64,000 bases of DNA, from NCBI RefSeq assembly GCF_018991925.1, contig NW_024720750.1, positions 1 to 64,000 on the forward strand. The letters are read 5' to 3'. Both the position numbers and the translations under genes were made by a program. Positions 1 to 13,549 of this stretch are shown piece by piece; within the stretch, counting starts at the first letter, position 1; each line of letters starts with the position of its first letter. The notes under the pieces are model-generated. The model was not told the DNA's origin. It did no database searches and worked only from the letters and a program-made list of their open reading frames with translations. Source of the stretch: Homarus americanus (Eukaryota > Arthropoda > Malacostraca > Decapoda > Nephropidae).

Positions 1-3000
1 AGTGTTAATGGTCAGTGTTAATAGTCACCAGTTTTAATAGTCACCAGTGTTATAGGCCCCAGTGTTAATAGTCACCAGTGTTAATAGTCACAATGTTAAT
101 AGTCCCAGTGTTAATAGGCCAGTGTTAATAATCACCAGTGTTAATAGTCCCCAGTGTTAATAGGCCCCAGTGTTAATAGTCACCAGTGTACATAGTCACC
201 AGTGTTAATAGTCACCAGTGATAATAGGCCCCAGTGTTAATAGGCCCCAGTGTTAATAGTCACCAGTGTTAATAGTCCCCAGTGTTATAGTCCCCAGTGT
301 TATGGGCCCAGTGTTAATGTCACCAGTGTTAATAGTCACCAGTGTTAATAGGCCCCAGTATTAATAGTCCTAGTGTTAATAGGCCCAGTGTTAATAGTCC
401 AGTGTTAATAGGCCCCAGTGTTAATAGGCCCCAGTGTTAATAGTCACCAGTGTTAATAGTCACCAGTGTTAATAGGCCCCAGTGTTAATAGTCACCAGTG
501 TTAATATCACCAGTGTTAATAGTCACCAGTGTTAATAGGTCCAGTGTTAATAGGGGCCCGTTGTTAATAGTCACCAGTGTAGGCCCCAGTGTTAATAGGC
601 CCCAGTGTTAATAGGCCCCAGTGTTAATGGTCCCAGTGTTAATGGTCAGTGTTATAGTCACCAGTGTTAATAGTCACCGGTGTTAATAGTCACCAGTGTT
701 AATGGTCAGTGTTAATAGTCACCAGTGTTAATAGGCCCAGTGTTAATAGTCCCAGTGTTAATAGTCCCAGTGTTAATAGTCACCAGTGTTAATAGTCATC
801 AGTGTTAATAGTCAGTGTTCATAGGCCCCAGCGTTATAGTCACCAGTGTTAATAGGCAGTGTTAATAGTCACCGGTGTTAATAGTCACCAGTGTTAATAG
901 TCACCAGTGTTAATAGTCACCAGTGTTAATAGTCACTAGTGTTAATAGACCCCAGTGTTAATAGACCCCAGTGTTAATAGTCACCAGTGTTAATAGTCAC
1001 CTGTGTTAATAGGCCCCAGTGCTAATGGTCCCAGTGTTAATGGTCCCCAGTGTTAATAATCACCGGTGTTAATAGTGCCAGTGTTAATAGTCACCAGTGT
1101 TAGTAGTCACCAGTGTTAATAGTCACCAGTGTTAATAGTCACCAGTGTTAATAGTCACCAGTGTTAATAGTACCAGTGTTAATGGTCTAGTGTTAATAGT
1201 CACCAGTGTTAAGAATAGGTGTTAATAGGCCCCAGTGTTAATAGTCACCAGTGTTAATAGTCACCAGTATTAATAGTCACCAGTGTTAATAGGCCCCAGT
1301 GTTAATAGTCATCAGTGTTAATAGTCCCCAGTGTTATTAGTCACCGGTGTTAATAGTCACCAGTGTTAATAGTCACCAGTATTAATAGTCACCAGTGTAT
1401 AGGCCGAGTGTTAATAGTCACCAGTGTAGTAGTCACCAGTGTTAATAGTCACCAGTGTTAATAGTCACCAGTATTAATAGTCACCAGTGTTAGGCCCGAG
1501 TGTTAATAGTCACCTGTTAATAGTCACCAGTGTTATTAGTCACAGTGTTATTAGTCACCAGTGTTAATAGTCCCCAGTGTTAATAATCACCAGTTTTAAT
1601 AGTCACCAGTGTTAATAGGCCCCAGTGTTATAGTCACCAGTGTTAATAGTCACCAATGTTAATGGTCAGTGTTAATAGGCCCAGTGTTAATAATCACCAG
1701 TGTTAATAGTCACCAGGTTAATAGGCCCCAGTGTTAATAGTCCAGTGTTAATAGTCCCCAGTGTTAATAGGCCTCAGTGTTTATAGGCCCCAGTGTTAAT
1801 AGGCCCCAGTGTTAATAGGCCCCAGTGTTAATAGTCCCAGTGTTAATAGGTCCCAGTGTTAATAGTCACCAGTGTTAATAGTCACCAGTGTTAATAGTCA
1901 CCAGTGTTAATAGTCACCAGTGTTAATAGGTACCAGTGTTAATAGTCAGCAGTGTTAATAGGCCCCAGTGTTAATAGGCCCCAGTGTTAATAGTCCCCAG
2001 TGTTATAGTCACCAGTGTTATAGTCACCAGTGTTAATAGTCACCAGTGTTAATAGGCCCCAGTTGTTATGGTCACCAGTGTTAATGGTCACAGTGTTAAT
2101 AGGCCCCAGTGTTAATAGTCACCAGTGTTAATAGGCCCAGTGTTATAGGCCCCAGTGTTAATAGGCCCCAGTTATAATAGTCACCAGTGTTAATAGTCAC
2201 CAGTGTTAATAGTCACAGTGTTAATAGTCACCAGTGTTAATAGGCCCCAGTGTTAATAGTCACCAGTGTTAATAGTCACCAGTGTTAATAGGCCCCAGTG
2301 TTAATAGTCACCAGTGTTAATAGGCCCCAGTGTTGATAGGCCCCAGTGTTAATAGGCCCCAGTGTTAATAGTCACCAGTGTTAAGTCACCAGTGTTAATA
2401 GTCACCAGTGTTAATAGGTCCCAGTGTTAATAGTCACCAGTCTTAATAGTCACCAGTGTTAATAGTCACCAGTGTTAATAGGCCTCAGTGTTAATAGTCA
2501 CCAGTGTTAATAGTCACCAGTGTTAATAGTCACCAGTGTTAATAGGTCCCAGTGTTAATAGTCACCAGTCTTAATAGTCACCAGTGTTATAGGCCCCAGT
2601 GTAATAGTCACCAGTGTTAATAGTCACCAGTGTTAATAGTCTCAGTGTTAATAGTCACCAGTTGTTAATAGGCCCCAGTTGTTAATAGTCACCAGTGTTA
2701 ATAGTCACCAGTGTTAATTTAGTGTTAATAGGCCCCAGTGTTAATAGGCCCCAGTGTTAATAGTCCCCAGTGTTAATAGGCCCCAGTGTTAATAGACACC
2801 AGTGTTAATAGTCACCAGTGTTGATAGGCCCCAGTGTTGATAGGCCCGGTAATAGACACCAGTGTTAATAGTCACCAGTGTTGATAGGCCCCAGTGTTAA
2901 TAGGAGTGTTATAGTCACCAGTGTTAATGGCCCAGTGTTGATGGGCCCCAGTGTTAAAAGTCCCCAGTGTTAAAGTCCCCAGTGTTAATAGGCCAGTGTT

Positions 3001-6000
3001 AATAGTCACCAGTGTTAATAGGCACCAGTGTTGATAGGCCCCAGTGTTAAGTCACCGGTGTTAATAGTCACCAGGTTTAATAGGCCCAGTGTTAAGTCAC
3101 CAGTGTTAATAGTCACCAGTGTTAATAGTCACCAGTGTTAATAGTCACCAGTGTTAATAGTCCCCAGTGTTAATAGGCCCCAGTGTTAATAGTCACCAGT
3201 GTTAATAGGCACCAGTGTTGGTAGGCCCCAGTGTTAAGTCACCAGTGTTAATAGGCCCCAGTGTTAAGTCACCAGTGTTAATAGTCACCAGTGTTATGGC
3301 ACCAGTGTTAATAGGCCCCAGTGTTAAGTCACCAGTGTTAATAGGCCCCAGTGTTAAGTCACCAGTGTTAATAGGCCCAGTGTTAAGTCACCAGTGTTAA
3401 TAGGCCCCAGTGTTAAGTCACCAGTGTTAATAGACACCAGTGTTGATAGGCCCCAGTGTTAAGTCACCAGTGTTAATAGGCACCAGTGTTAATAGGCACC
3501 GAGTAATTAATAGGCCCCAGTGTTAAGTCACCAGTGTTAATAGGCACCAGGTTTAATAGGCCCCAGTGTTAAGTCACCAGTGTTAAGTCACCAGTGTTAA
3601 TAGGCTGTGTTAAGTCACCAGTGTTAATAGGCACCAGTGTTAATAGGCCCCAGTGTTAATAGTCACCAGTGTTAATAGGCACCAGTGTTGATAGTCACCA
3701 GTGTTAATAGTCACCAGTGTTAATGGCACCAGTGTTGATAGGCACCAGTGTTGATAGGCCCCAGTGTTATGGTCACCAGTGTTAATAGTCACCAGTGTTA
3801 ATAGTCACCAGTGTTAATAGTCCCCAGTGTTAATAGGCACCAGTGTTGATAGGCCCCAGTGTTAATAGGCACCAGTGTTGATAGGCCAGTGTTAAGTCAC
3901 CAGTGTTAATAGGCACCAGTGTTAATAGTCACCAGTGTTAATAGTCACCAGTGTTAATAGTCACCAGTGTTAATAGGCACCAGTGTTGATAGGCCCCAGT
4001 GTTAATAGTCACCAGTGTTAATAGTCACCAGTGTTAATAGTCACCAGTGTTAATAGTCCCCAGTGTTAATAGGCCCAGTGTTAATAGGCCCAGTGTTAAT
4101 AGGCCCCAGTGTTAATAGGCCCCAGTGTTAATAGTCCCCAGTGTTAATAGTCCCAGTGTTAATAGTCACCAGTGTTAATAGTCACCTGTGTTAATAGGCC
4201 CCAGTGTTAATAGTCACCAGTGTTAATAGTCACCAGTGTTAATGTCACCAGTGTTAATAGTCACAGTGTTAATAGTCACCAGTGTTAATAGGCTGATTTA
4301 ATAGTCACCCAGTGTTATGGTCACCAGTGTTAATAGGCCCCAGTGTTAATAGTCACCAGTGTTAATAGGCCCCAGTGTTAATAGTCACCAGTGTTAATGG
4401 GCCCCAGTGTTAATAGGCCCCAGCGTTAATAGGCCCCAGTTTTTAATAGTCACCAGTGTTAATAGTCACCAGTGTTAATAGTCACCAGTGTTAATAAGTG
4501 TTAATAGTCACCAGTGTTAATAGTCACCAGTGTTAATGGGTCCCGGTCTTAATAGTCACCAGTCTTAGAGTCACCAGTGTTAGTAACCAGTGTTAATGGT
4601 CTCAGTGTTAATAGTCACCAGTTGTTAATAGGCCCCAGTTGTTATAGTCACCAGTGTTAATAGTCACCAGTGTTAATAGGCCCCAGTGTTAATAGGCCCC
4701 AGTGTTAAGGCTGGTGTTAATAGTCCCCAATGTTAATAGGCCCCAGTGTTAATAGACACCAGTGTTAATAGGCACCAGTGTTGATAGGTCCCAGTGTTAA
4801 TAGGCCCCAGTGTTATAGGCCCCAGTGTTAATAGTCACCAGTGTTAATGGCGCCAGTGTTGATAGGCCCATTTAAAAGTCCCAGTGTTAATAGGCCCCAA
4901 GTGTTAATAGGCCCCATTGTTATAGTCACCAGTGTTAATAGACACCAGTGTTGATAGGCCCCAGTGTTAAGTCACCAGTGTTAATAGTCACCAGTGTTAA
5001 TGGTCCCAGTGTTAATAGGCCCCAGTGTTAGTCACCAGTGTTAATAGGCACCAGTGTTGGTAGGCCCCAGTGTTAAGTCACCAGTGTTAATAGTCACCAG
5101 TGTTATAGGCCCCAGTGTTAATAGTCCCAGTGTTAATAGTCCCAGTGTTAATAGTCACCAGTGTTATGACACCAGTGTTAATAGGCCCCAGGTTAATAGT
5201 CACCAGTGTTAATAGTCACCAGTGTTAATGGTCACCAGTGTTAATAGTCACCAGTGTTAATAGTCACCTGTGTTAATAGGCCCCAGTGTTAATAGTCACC
5301 GTGTTAATAGTCACCAGTGTTATAGTCACCAGTGTAGTCACCAGTGTTAATAGTCACCAGTGTTAATAGGCCCCAGTGTTAATAGTCACCAGTGTTAATG
5401 GTCACCAGTGTTAATAGGCCCCAGTGTTAATAGTCACCAGTGTTAATAGGCCCCAGTGTTAATAGTCACCAGTGTTAATAGGCCCCAGTGTTAATAGGCC
5501 CCAGCGTTAATAGGCCCAGTTTTAATAGTCACCAGTGTTAATAGTCACCAGTGTCAATGGTCACCAGTGTTAATAGGCCCCAGTGTTAATAGTCACGGTG
5601 TTAATAGTCACCAGTGTTATTGGTCCCAGTCTTAGTCACCGTCTTATAGTCACCAGTGTTATGGTAACCAGTGTTAATAGTCTCCAGTGTTAATAGTCAC
5701 CAGTTGTTATGGCTGATTGTTAATAGTCACCAGTGTTAATAGTCACAGTGTTAATGGGCCCCAGTGTTAATAGGCCCCAGTGTTAATAGGCCCCAGTGTT
5801 AATAGTCCCAATGTTAATAGGCCCAGTGTTATAGACACCAGTGTTAATAGGCACCAGTGTTGATAGGCCCCAGTGTTATGGGCCCCAGTGTTAATAGGCC
5901 CCAGTGTTAATAGTCACCAGTGTTAATAGGCCCCAGTGTTGATAGGCCCCAGTGTTAAAAGTCCCAGTGTTAATAGGCCCGGTGTTATAGGCCCATTGTT

Positions 6001-9000
6001 AATAGTCACCAGTGTTAATAGACACCAGTGTTGATAGGCCCCAGTGTTAAGTCACCAGTGTTAATAGTCACCAGTGTTAATGGTCCCAGTGTTAATAGGC
6101 CCCAGTGTTAATAGTCACCAGTGTTAATAGGCACCAGTGTTGGTAGGCCCCAGTGTTAAGTCACCAGTGTTAATAGTCACCAGTGTTAATAGGCACCAGG
6201 TTTAATAGGCCCCAGTGTTAAGTCACCAATGTTAATAGTCACCAGGTTTAATAGGCCCCAGTGTTAAGTCACCAGTGTTAATAGGCCCCAGTGTTAATAA
6301 TCACCAGTGTTATAGGCACCAGTGTTGATAGGCCCCAGTGTTAAGTCACCAGTGTTAATATGCCAGTGTTAATAGTCACCAGTGTTAATAGTCACCAGTG
6401 TTAATAGTCACCAGTGTTAATAGGCCCAGTGTTAAGTCACCAGTGTTAATAGGCCCCAGTGTTAAGTCACCAGTGTTAATAGGCACCAGGTTTAATAGGC
6501 CCAGTGTTAAGTCACCAGTGTTAATAGTCACCAGGTCTATATGCCCAGTGTTAAGTCACCAGTGTTAATAGGCACCAGTGTTGATAGGCCCCAGTGTTAA
6601 GTCACCAGTGTTAATAGTCACCAGTGTTAAGTCACCAGTGTTAAAGGCACCAGTGTTGATAGGCCCCAGTGTTAATAGTCACCAGTGTTGTAGTCACCAG
6701 TGTTAATAGTCACCAGTGTTAATAGTCATGTTATGGCCCCAGTGTTAATAGGCCCCAGTGTTAATAGGCCCCAGTGTTAATAGGCACCAGTGTTGATAGG
6801 CCCCAGTGTAAAGGTCACCAGTGTTAATAGTCACCAGGTTTAATAGGCCCATGTTTCACCAATGTTAATAGTCACCAGTGTTGATAGGCTAGTGTTAATA
6901 GTCACCAGTGTTAATAGTCACCAGTGTTAATAGGTCCAGTGTTATAGTCACCAGTGTAGGCAGTGTTAATAGGTCCCAGTGTTAATAGTCACCAGTGTTA
7001 ATAGTCACCAGTGTTAATAGGCCCCAGTGTTAATAGGCCCCAGTGTTAATAGGCCCCAGTGTTAATAGTCCCAAGTATTAATAGTCACCAGTGTTAATAG
7101 GCCCATGTTAATAGGCCCCAGTGTTAATAGTCCCAGTGTTGATAGTCCCAGTGTTAATAGTCACCAGTGTTAATAATCACCAGTGTTAATAGTCACCAGT
7201 GTTATAGGCTAGTGTTAATAGGCCCCAGTGTTTATAGGCCCCAGTGTTAATAGGTCCCAGTGTTAATAGTCACCAGTGTTAATAGTCACCAGTGTTATAG
7301 GCCCCAGTGTTAATAGTCACCAGTGTTAATAGTCACCAGTATTAATAGGCCCCGGTTTATAGGCCCCAGTTAGGCCCCAGTGTTACTAGTCCCAGTGTTA
7401 ATAGTCCCTGTGTTAATAGGGCCTCAGTGCTTATAGGACCCCAGTACACAGGCCCTGGCAGTGTTAATAGGCCTCTGCGTTAATAAATAGTCCCCATAAA
7501 AGTGTTTATAGGTCCCAGAGTGTTAATAGTCACCAGTGTTAATATCACCAGTGTTAATAGTCACCAGTAAGCATTAGTCACCAGTGTTAATAGGTACCAG
7601 TGTATTAGTCACAGTGTTAATAGGCCCCAGTGCATAGAAGTCCAGTGTTATTGGGAAGGTCCCCAGTTAATAGTCACCAGTGTTAATAGTCACCAGTGTT
7701 ATTAGTCACCAGTGTTAATAGGCCCGTGTTGTTAATAGTCACCAGTGCTAATGGTCACCAGTGTTAATAGGCCCCAGCAGCATAGTCACCAGGTTGTTAG
7801 CCCAGTGTTAATAGGCCCAGTGCATAATAGGCCCCAGTTATAATAGTCACTAGTGTTATTAGTCACCAGTGTTAATAGTCACCAGTGTTAATAGCCTACC
7901 AGTGTTATTAGGCTGTCTGTAGTGTTATTAGAAGGTCAACAGTTAATAGTCACCAGTGCTAATAGCCCCAGTGTTAATAGTCACTAGTGTTATTAGGTTC
8001 CCCAGTGTTGATAGGCCCCAGTGTTAATAGGCCCCAGTGTTATTACTAGTCACCAGTGTTAATAGTCACCAGTTAATAGTCACCAGTGTTAATAGGTCCC
8101 AGTGTTAATAGTCACCAGTCTTAATAGTCACCAGTGTTAATAGTCAACAGTACATTAGGCCTTCAGTGTTAATAGTCACCAGTGTTAATAGTCACAGTGT
8201 TAATAGTCACCAGTTAATAGAGTCCTAGTGTTAATAGCTCAGTCTTATTAGTCACCAGTGTTAATAGACCCAGTAGCATAGTCACCAGTGTTAATAGTCA
8301 CCAGTAGCATTAGTCTCAGTGTTAATAGTCACCAGTTAGCTATTAGGCCCCAGCATATTAGTCACCAGTGTTAATAGTCACCAGTGTTATGTGGGGCTCC
8401 AGTGTTAATAGGGCCCCAGTTAGTAGGGCCCCAGTGTTGTATTAGTCCCCAGTGTTAATAGAGGGTCCAGTATTAGACACCAGTGTTAATAGTCACCAGT
8501 GCTGATAGGCCCCAGTGTTGATAGGGCTCCCCAGTAATAGGACACCAGTGTTATTAGAATACCAGTGCTGATAGGCCCCAGTGTTAAGGGTAGGGCCCAG
8601 TGTTAATAGTCACTCAGTGTTAATAGGCCCCAGTGTTGATAGGCCCCAGTGTTAAAAGTCTCCTGTTAAAAAAGTCCCCAGTGTTAATAGGCCCCCAGCA
8701 TTAGTCACCAGGTTAGTCAGGCACCAGTGTTGATAGGCCCCAGTGTTAAGTCAATGGTGTTAATAGTCACCAGGTTTAATAGGCCCCAGTGTTAAGTCAC
8801 CAGTGTTGGCTAGTCACCAGTGTTAATAGTCACCTGCAGCATAGTCACCAGTGTTACTATTAAATCCCCAGTAGCAAGTAGCCCCAGTGTTATTAGTCAC
8901 CAGTGTTAATAGGCACCAGTGTTGTAGTCTGCAGTGGTAAGTCACCAGTGCTAATAGGGCCCCAGTTAAGTCACCAGTGTTAATAGTCAGTGTTATAGGC

Positions 9001-9958
9001 ACCAGTGTTAATAGGCCCCAGTGCTGTGCTCGCTCGCGTTAAAGGGCCCCAGTGCTATCAACAGTGTTAATAGGCCCCAGTGTTAAGTCACCAGTGTTAA
9101 TAGCCCAGTGTTAAGTCAACAGTTACAGACACCAGTTGATAGGCCCTGTAGTGTTAAGTCACCAGTGTTAATAGGCACCAGTGTTAATATTAGGCACCAG
9201 TGCATTAGGCCCCAGTGTTAAGTCACCAGTTATTAGGCACCAGGGTTTAATAGGCCCTAAGTCACCAGTTAAGTCACCAGTGTTATTAGGCCCCAGTGTT
9301 AAGTCACCAGTGTTAATAGGCAAACAGTGTTAATAGGCTCCAGTGTTAATAGTCACCAGTATAGGCACCAGTGTTGATAGTCACCAGTGTTAATAGTCAC
9401 TAAAAAGTTATCGGCACCAAAGTGTTGATAGGCACCAGTGTGCTTTCTCGATAGGCCCCAGTGTTAATAGTCACCAGTTAATAGTCACTGTGTTAATAGT
9501 CACCAGTGTTATTAGTCCCCAGTGCTAATAGGCACCAGTGTTGATAGGCCCCAGTGTTAATAGGCACCAGTGTTGATAGGCCCCTAAAGTGTTAAGTCAC
9601 CAGTGTTAATAGGCACCAGTGTTAATAGTCACTAGTGTTGTATTAGTCACCAGTGTTAATATCACCAGTGTTAATAGGCACCGTAGTGCTGCTGATAGGC
9701 CCCCAGTGTTAATAGTCACCAGTGTTAATAGTCACCAGTGTTATTGAATAACAGTGTTAATAGTCCCCAGCATAGGCCCTCCCCAGTGTTAATAGGCCCC
9801 AGTGTTAATAGGCACCAGTGTTGATAGGCCCCAGTGTTAAGTCACCAGTGTTAATAGTCACCAGGTTTATAGGCCCCAGTGTTAAGTCACCAATGTTAAT
9901 AGTCACCAGTGTTGATAGGCCCCAGTGTTAATAGTCACCAGTGTAAATAGTCACCAGT
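1..9958. repeat. 16-bp satellite array (main body)
   Basis: Head-to-tail array whose two commonest units are AGTGTTAATAGTCACC and AGTGTTAATAGGCCCC, differing only in the last seven bases. A 14-bp unit (AGTGTTAAGTCACC) and a GTTGATAGGC variant become common after about 2.8 kb. From about 2.9 to 3.9 kb the 14-bp and 16-bp units alternate as a 30-bp composite, which by chance gives a 61-codon open frame at 3215-3400 that is not a gene. The array starts before the window. Copies from about 7.4 to 9.8 kb carry many more insertions and substitutions than the rest. No gene lies inside it. Confidence 0.97.
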
Positions 9959-10388
9959 GTTAATAGTCCCCAGTGTTAATAGTTCCCACTGTTAATAGAC
10001 CCCAGTATTTATAGGTCCCACTGTTAATAGATCCCAGTATTAATAGGTCCCACCGTTAATAGACCCCAGTATTTATAGGTCCCACTGTTAATAGATCCCA
10101 GTATTAATAGGTCCCGTTAATAGACCCCAGTATTAATAGGCCCCACTGTTAATAGACCCCAGTATTAATAGGCCCCACTTTAATAGACCCCAGTATTAAT
10201 AGGCCCCACTGTTAATGAACCCCAGTATTAATAGGCCCCACTGTTAATAGACCCCAGTAATAGGCCCCACTGTTAATAGACCCCAGTATTAATAGGACTG
10301 TTAATAGACCCCAGTATTAATAGGCCCCACTGTTAATAGACCCCAGTAATAAAAGGCCCCACTGTTAATAGACCCCAGTATTAATAGA
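9959..10388. repeat. 32-bp dimer zone at right edge of the 16-bp satellite
   Basis: The satellite changes here to a regular dimer of two 16-bp halves, one reading CACTGTTAATAGACCC and the other CAGTATTAATAGGCCC. About a dozen dimer copies are present and they are more alike than the copies just to the left. The array stops abruptly at AATAGAGTTTAGC, after which no satellite unit is seen. The regular edge suggests a more recent local expansion; this is inference. Confidence 0.9.
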
Positions 10389-10893
10389 GTTTAGCTTTGG
10401 GGGATATTTACACCAAATTTGAACCATGTAACTTTTCCTGTTTCTGAGTTATTTTGATACAGACGACTCCTTCACCCTTTACTTAAACTACGTCATTGAT
10501 TTAAGAGTTGTAAAATAAAGAAAATAAATAGATTAAAATATAGAATCAAGGTAAAATAACATAATCAAGCATAACATTTGTAACACAGAGGCGGTGAAAA
10601 AAAAAAGATTTATACCTGTATAAATAGTATAGCAGCCTGTTTATATAACTGGAATGGTCATTAATTATACTAACGAGGTAAAGCTTATGGGTAATTTACG
10701 ATCGTTTGCACCTGTTATGGGACGGGATTAATATAATATAATACATAGAAATGAACGACATAAATTGGCCCGGCTAATGCATGATAGTCTGCCGCGTTAT
10801 TATCAGGATACAATTACTGCTGTATTGTAGTACTGTAACATGATAGCTGTAAGCCGTAAGGAATACAGTTAGAGGAGAAGATTTAAGTGGTTC
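10389..10893. other. AT-rich single-copy-looking spacer between two satellites
   Basis: No repeat unit, open frame or RNA gene is recognisable. The sequence is AT-rich, with an A10 run near 10597. It separates the 16-bp and 20-bp satellites. Confidence 0.6.
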
Positions 10894-12458
10894 ATGTGTT
10901 TGTTTACTGTAATGTGTGTTTGTTTACTGTAAGGTGTGTTTGTTTACTGTATTGTGTGTTTGTTTACTGTATATGTTTGTTTACTGTGTGTTTTACTGTA
11001 AGGTGGGCTTGTTTACTGTAAGGTGTGTTTGTTTACTGTAAGGTGTGTTTGTTTACTGTAAGGTGTGTTTGTTTACTGTAAGGTGTGTTTGTTACTGTAA
11101 TGTGTGTTTGTTTACTGTAAGGTGTGTTTGTTTACTGTAAGGTGTGTTTTGTTTACTGTAAGGTGGGCTTGTTTACTGTAAGGTGTGTTTGTTTACTGTA
11201 AGGTGTGTTTGTTTACTGTAAGGTGGGCTTGTTTACTTTAAGGTGTGTTTGTTTACTGTAGGTGTTTGTTTACAAGGTGTGTTTGTTTACTGTAAGGTGT
11301 GTTTGTTTACTGTAAGTGTGTTTGTTTACTGTAAGGTGGGTTGTTTACTGTAAGGTGTGTTTGTTTACTGTAGGTGTGTTTTACTGTAAGGTGTGTTGTT
11401 TACTGTGGTGTTTGTTTACTGTAAGGTGGGTTGTTTACTGTAAGGTGTGTTTGTTTACTGTAAGGTGTGTTTGTTTACTGTAAGGTGTGTTTGTTTACTG
11501 TAAGGTGTGTTTGTTTACTGTAATGTGTGTTTGTTTACTGTAAGGTGTGTTTGTTTACTGGAGGTGTGTTTGTTTACTGTAAGGTGTTTGTTTACTGTAA
11601 GGTGTGTTTGTTTACTGTAAGGTGTGTTTGTTTACTGTAAGGTGTGTTTGTTTACTGTAAGGTGTGTTTGTTTACTGTAAGGTGTGTTTGTTTACTGTAA
11701 GGTGTTTGTTTACTGTGAGGTGTGTTTGTTTACTGTAATGTGTGTTTGTTTACTGTAAGGTGTGTTTGTTTATGTAAGGTGGTTTGTTTACTGTAAGGTG
11801 TGTTTGTTTACTGTAAGGTGTGTTTGTTTACTGTAATGTGTGTTTGTTTACTGTAAGGTGTGTTTGTTTACTGTAAGGTGTGTTTGTTTACTGTAATGTG
11901 TGTTTGTTTACTGTAAGGTGTGTTGTTTACTGTGGTGTGTTTGTTTACTGTAGGGTTGTTTACTGTAAGGTGTGTTTGTTTACTGTGTGGTGTTTGTTTA
12001 CTGTAATGTGTGTTTGTTTACTGTAAGGTGTGTTTGTTTACTGTAAGGTGTGTTGTTTCTGTACTGTGGTTTGTTTACTGTAAGTGTTTGTTTTTACTGT
12101 AAGGTGTGTTTGTTTACTGTAAGGTGTTTGTTTACTGTAAGGTGTGTTTGTTTACTGTAATGTGTGTTTGTTTACTGTAGGTGTGTGTTTGTTTACTGTA
12201 AGGTGTGTTTGTTTACTGTAAGGTGTGTTTGTTTACTGTAAGGTGTGTTTGTTTACTGTAATGTGTGTTTGTTTACTGTAAGGTGTGTTTGTTTACTGTA
12301 AGGTGTGTTTGTTTACTGTAAGGTGTGTTTGTTTACTGTAAGGTGTGTTTGTTTACTGTAATGTGTGTTTGTTTACTGTAAGGTGTGTTTGTTTACTGTA
12401 AGGTGTGTTTGTTTACTGTAAGGTGTGTTTGTTTACTGTAAGGTGTGTTTGTTTACTG
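10894..12458. repeat. 20-bp satellite with a forkhead-like core
   Basis: About 78 head-to-tail copies of GGTGTGTTTGTTTACTGTAA. The commonest variants replace AAGG by AATG or shorten the unit by one to four bases. Nearly every copy keeps TTTGTTTAC, which matches the core site bound by forkhead (FOX) transcription factors (TGTTTAC). The match is seen directly; any binding is inference. The array ends at TTTACTGGGTCTC. Confidence 0.96.
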
Positions 12459-13387
12459 GGTCTCTTAGGTCAGATGGTCTCTAGCATGTACTTTAACAGG
12501 TCAGGTGGTCGCTCATCATAGACCAAAATACCTGGGTCTGGCAGGCACGGTAGTTGGCCAGGAGTCATTAGGTGGGTCATTTATTACACGCCACATTAAT
12601 TGTCTGGTGCCGCCCCCATCACCTGTGTGGCTCAGGTGTGTACTGTAGGTGGATGATGATAATGATGGTGATAATTATAATGAGAATATGATCAGTAACG
12701 GAGATGATTATAATAGTAATAAAACTAAGGTCAAAAGGAACAAGAATAATGGTAATATAATAATTATAATAATCATAATCAATTATTATATAGTTTATAA
12801 AAGATTCACTACACATGTTATCCTGTTACGTGTACATAACAGATAAAGATGCGGTGATAAACTCAATCTAGGGGTTAATACACAAGTTGGCAACGAAGGT
12901 TCGAGGTTCATGCAGTAGTTGGCAACCTTTGCTGCTGGGTAACACATAATTCGGCAAATAATATTTAAAGTGAAACTCACTATAGTCGGTTTTTACCTAA
13001 CGGTAAAAAGCCCCGCCCCCCTCGCAGCTCATTGGCTCATGCGAATGTTCGATTAATATTGATATATCTTAAATAAATCCATATATAACCGTTAAGAATA
13101 CCCAGTGATGGCTCACATTAACGCCGACTGTAATGTCTGTAAAGGTAGAACTGTTTAAAAACATTAACTTTCAAGGTATGAGTAGAAAAAGTTTGAAATA
13201 AAGAATATTTACTGTCGAAGTCACGAACACTCACGCCTTCGAACACTTTCCCAGTAAATCTACCACGTCTTCTCTTTTCACTAATTACTATGTATATCAA
13301 GACAACTTTTTTTACGGGCATTAGCCCACCGTGTACAGGTAGTTTTTAATGACCCACATCAAGGCCTGTGGGGCGAAAGTATAATAA

Positions 13388-13389
<2 letters not shown>
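12459..13389. other. Non-repetitive stretch with a degenerate GAT/ATA patch
   Basis: No gene recognised. Bases 12645-12785 are a degenerate trinucleotide-like patch (GATGATAATGATGG and ATAATTATAATA types) that creates short Asn/Asp or Ile/Tyr frames on both strands. The rest shows no repeats or coding signal that I can support. Confidence 0.55.

Positions 13390-13451
<62 letters not shown>
13390..13451. repeat. (TAA)n microsatellite
   Basis: About 20 uninterrupted TAA units. Confidence 0.97.
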
Positions 13452-13452
<1 letters not shown>

Positions 13453-13508
13453 GCCATAAATAAATGCAAAATTTAAAGAAAATATCAAGAGTGAGAAACA
13501 ATATATGT

Positions 13509-13549
13509 GTGTTGTGTTGTGTTGTGTTGTGTTGTGTTGTGTTGTGTTG
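13509..13549. repeat. (TTGTG)n microsatellite
   Basis: Eight tandem copies of the pentamer TTGTG. Confidence 0.96.

Noticed and set aside
1..10388. A CRISPR array
   Set aside because: Units are contiguous 14-16 bp with no unique spacers, and the genome is eukaryotic.
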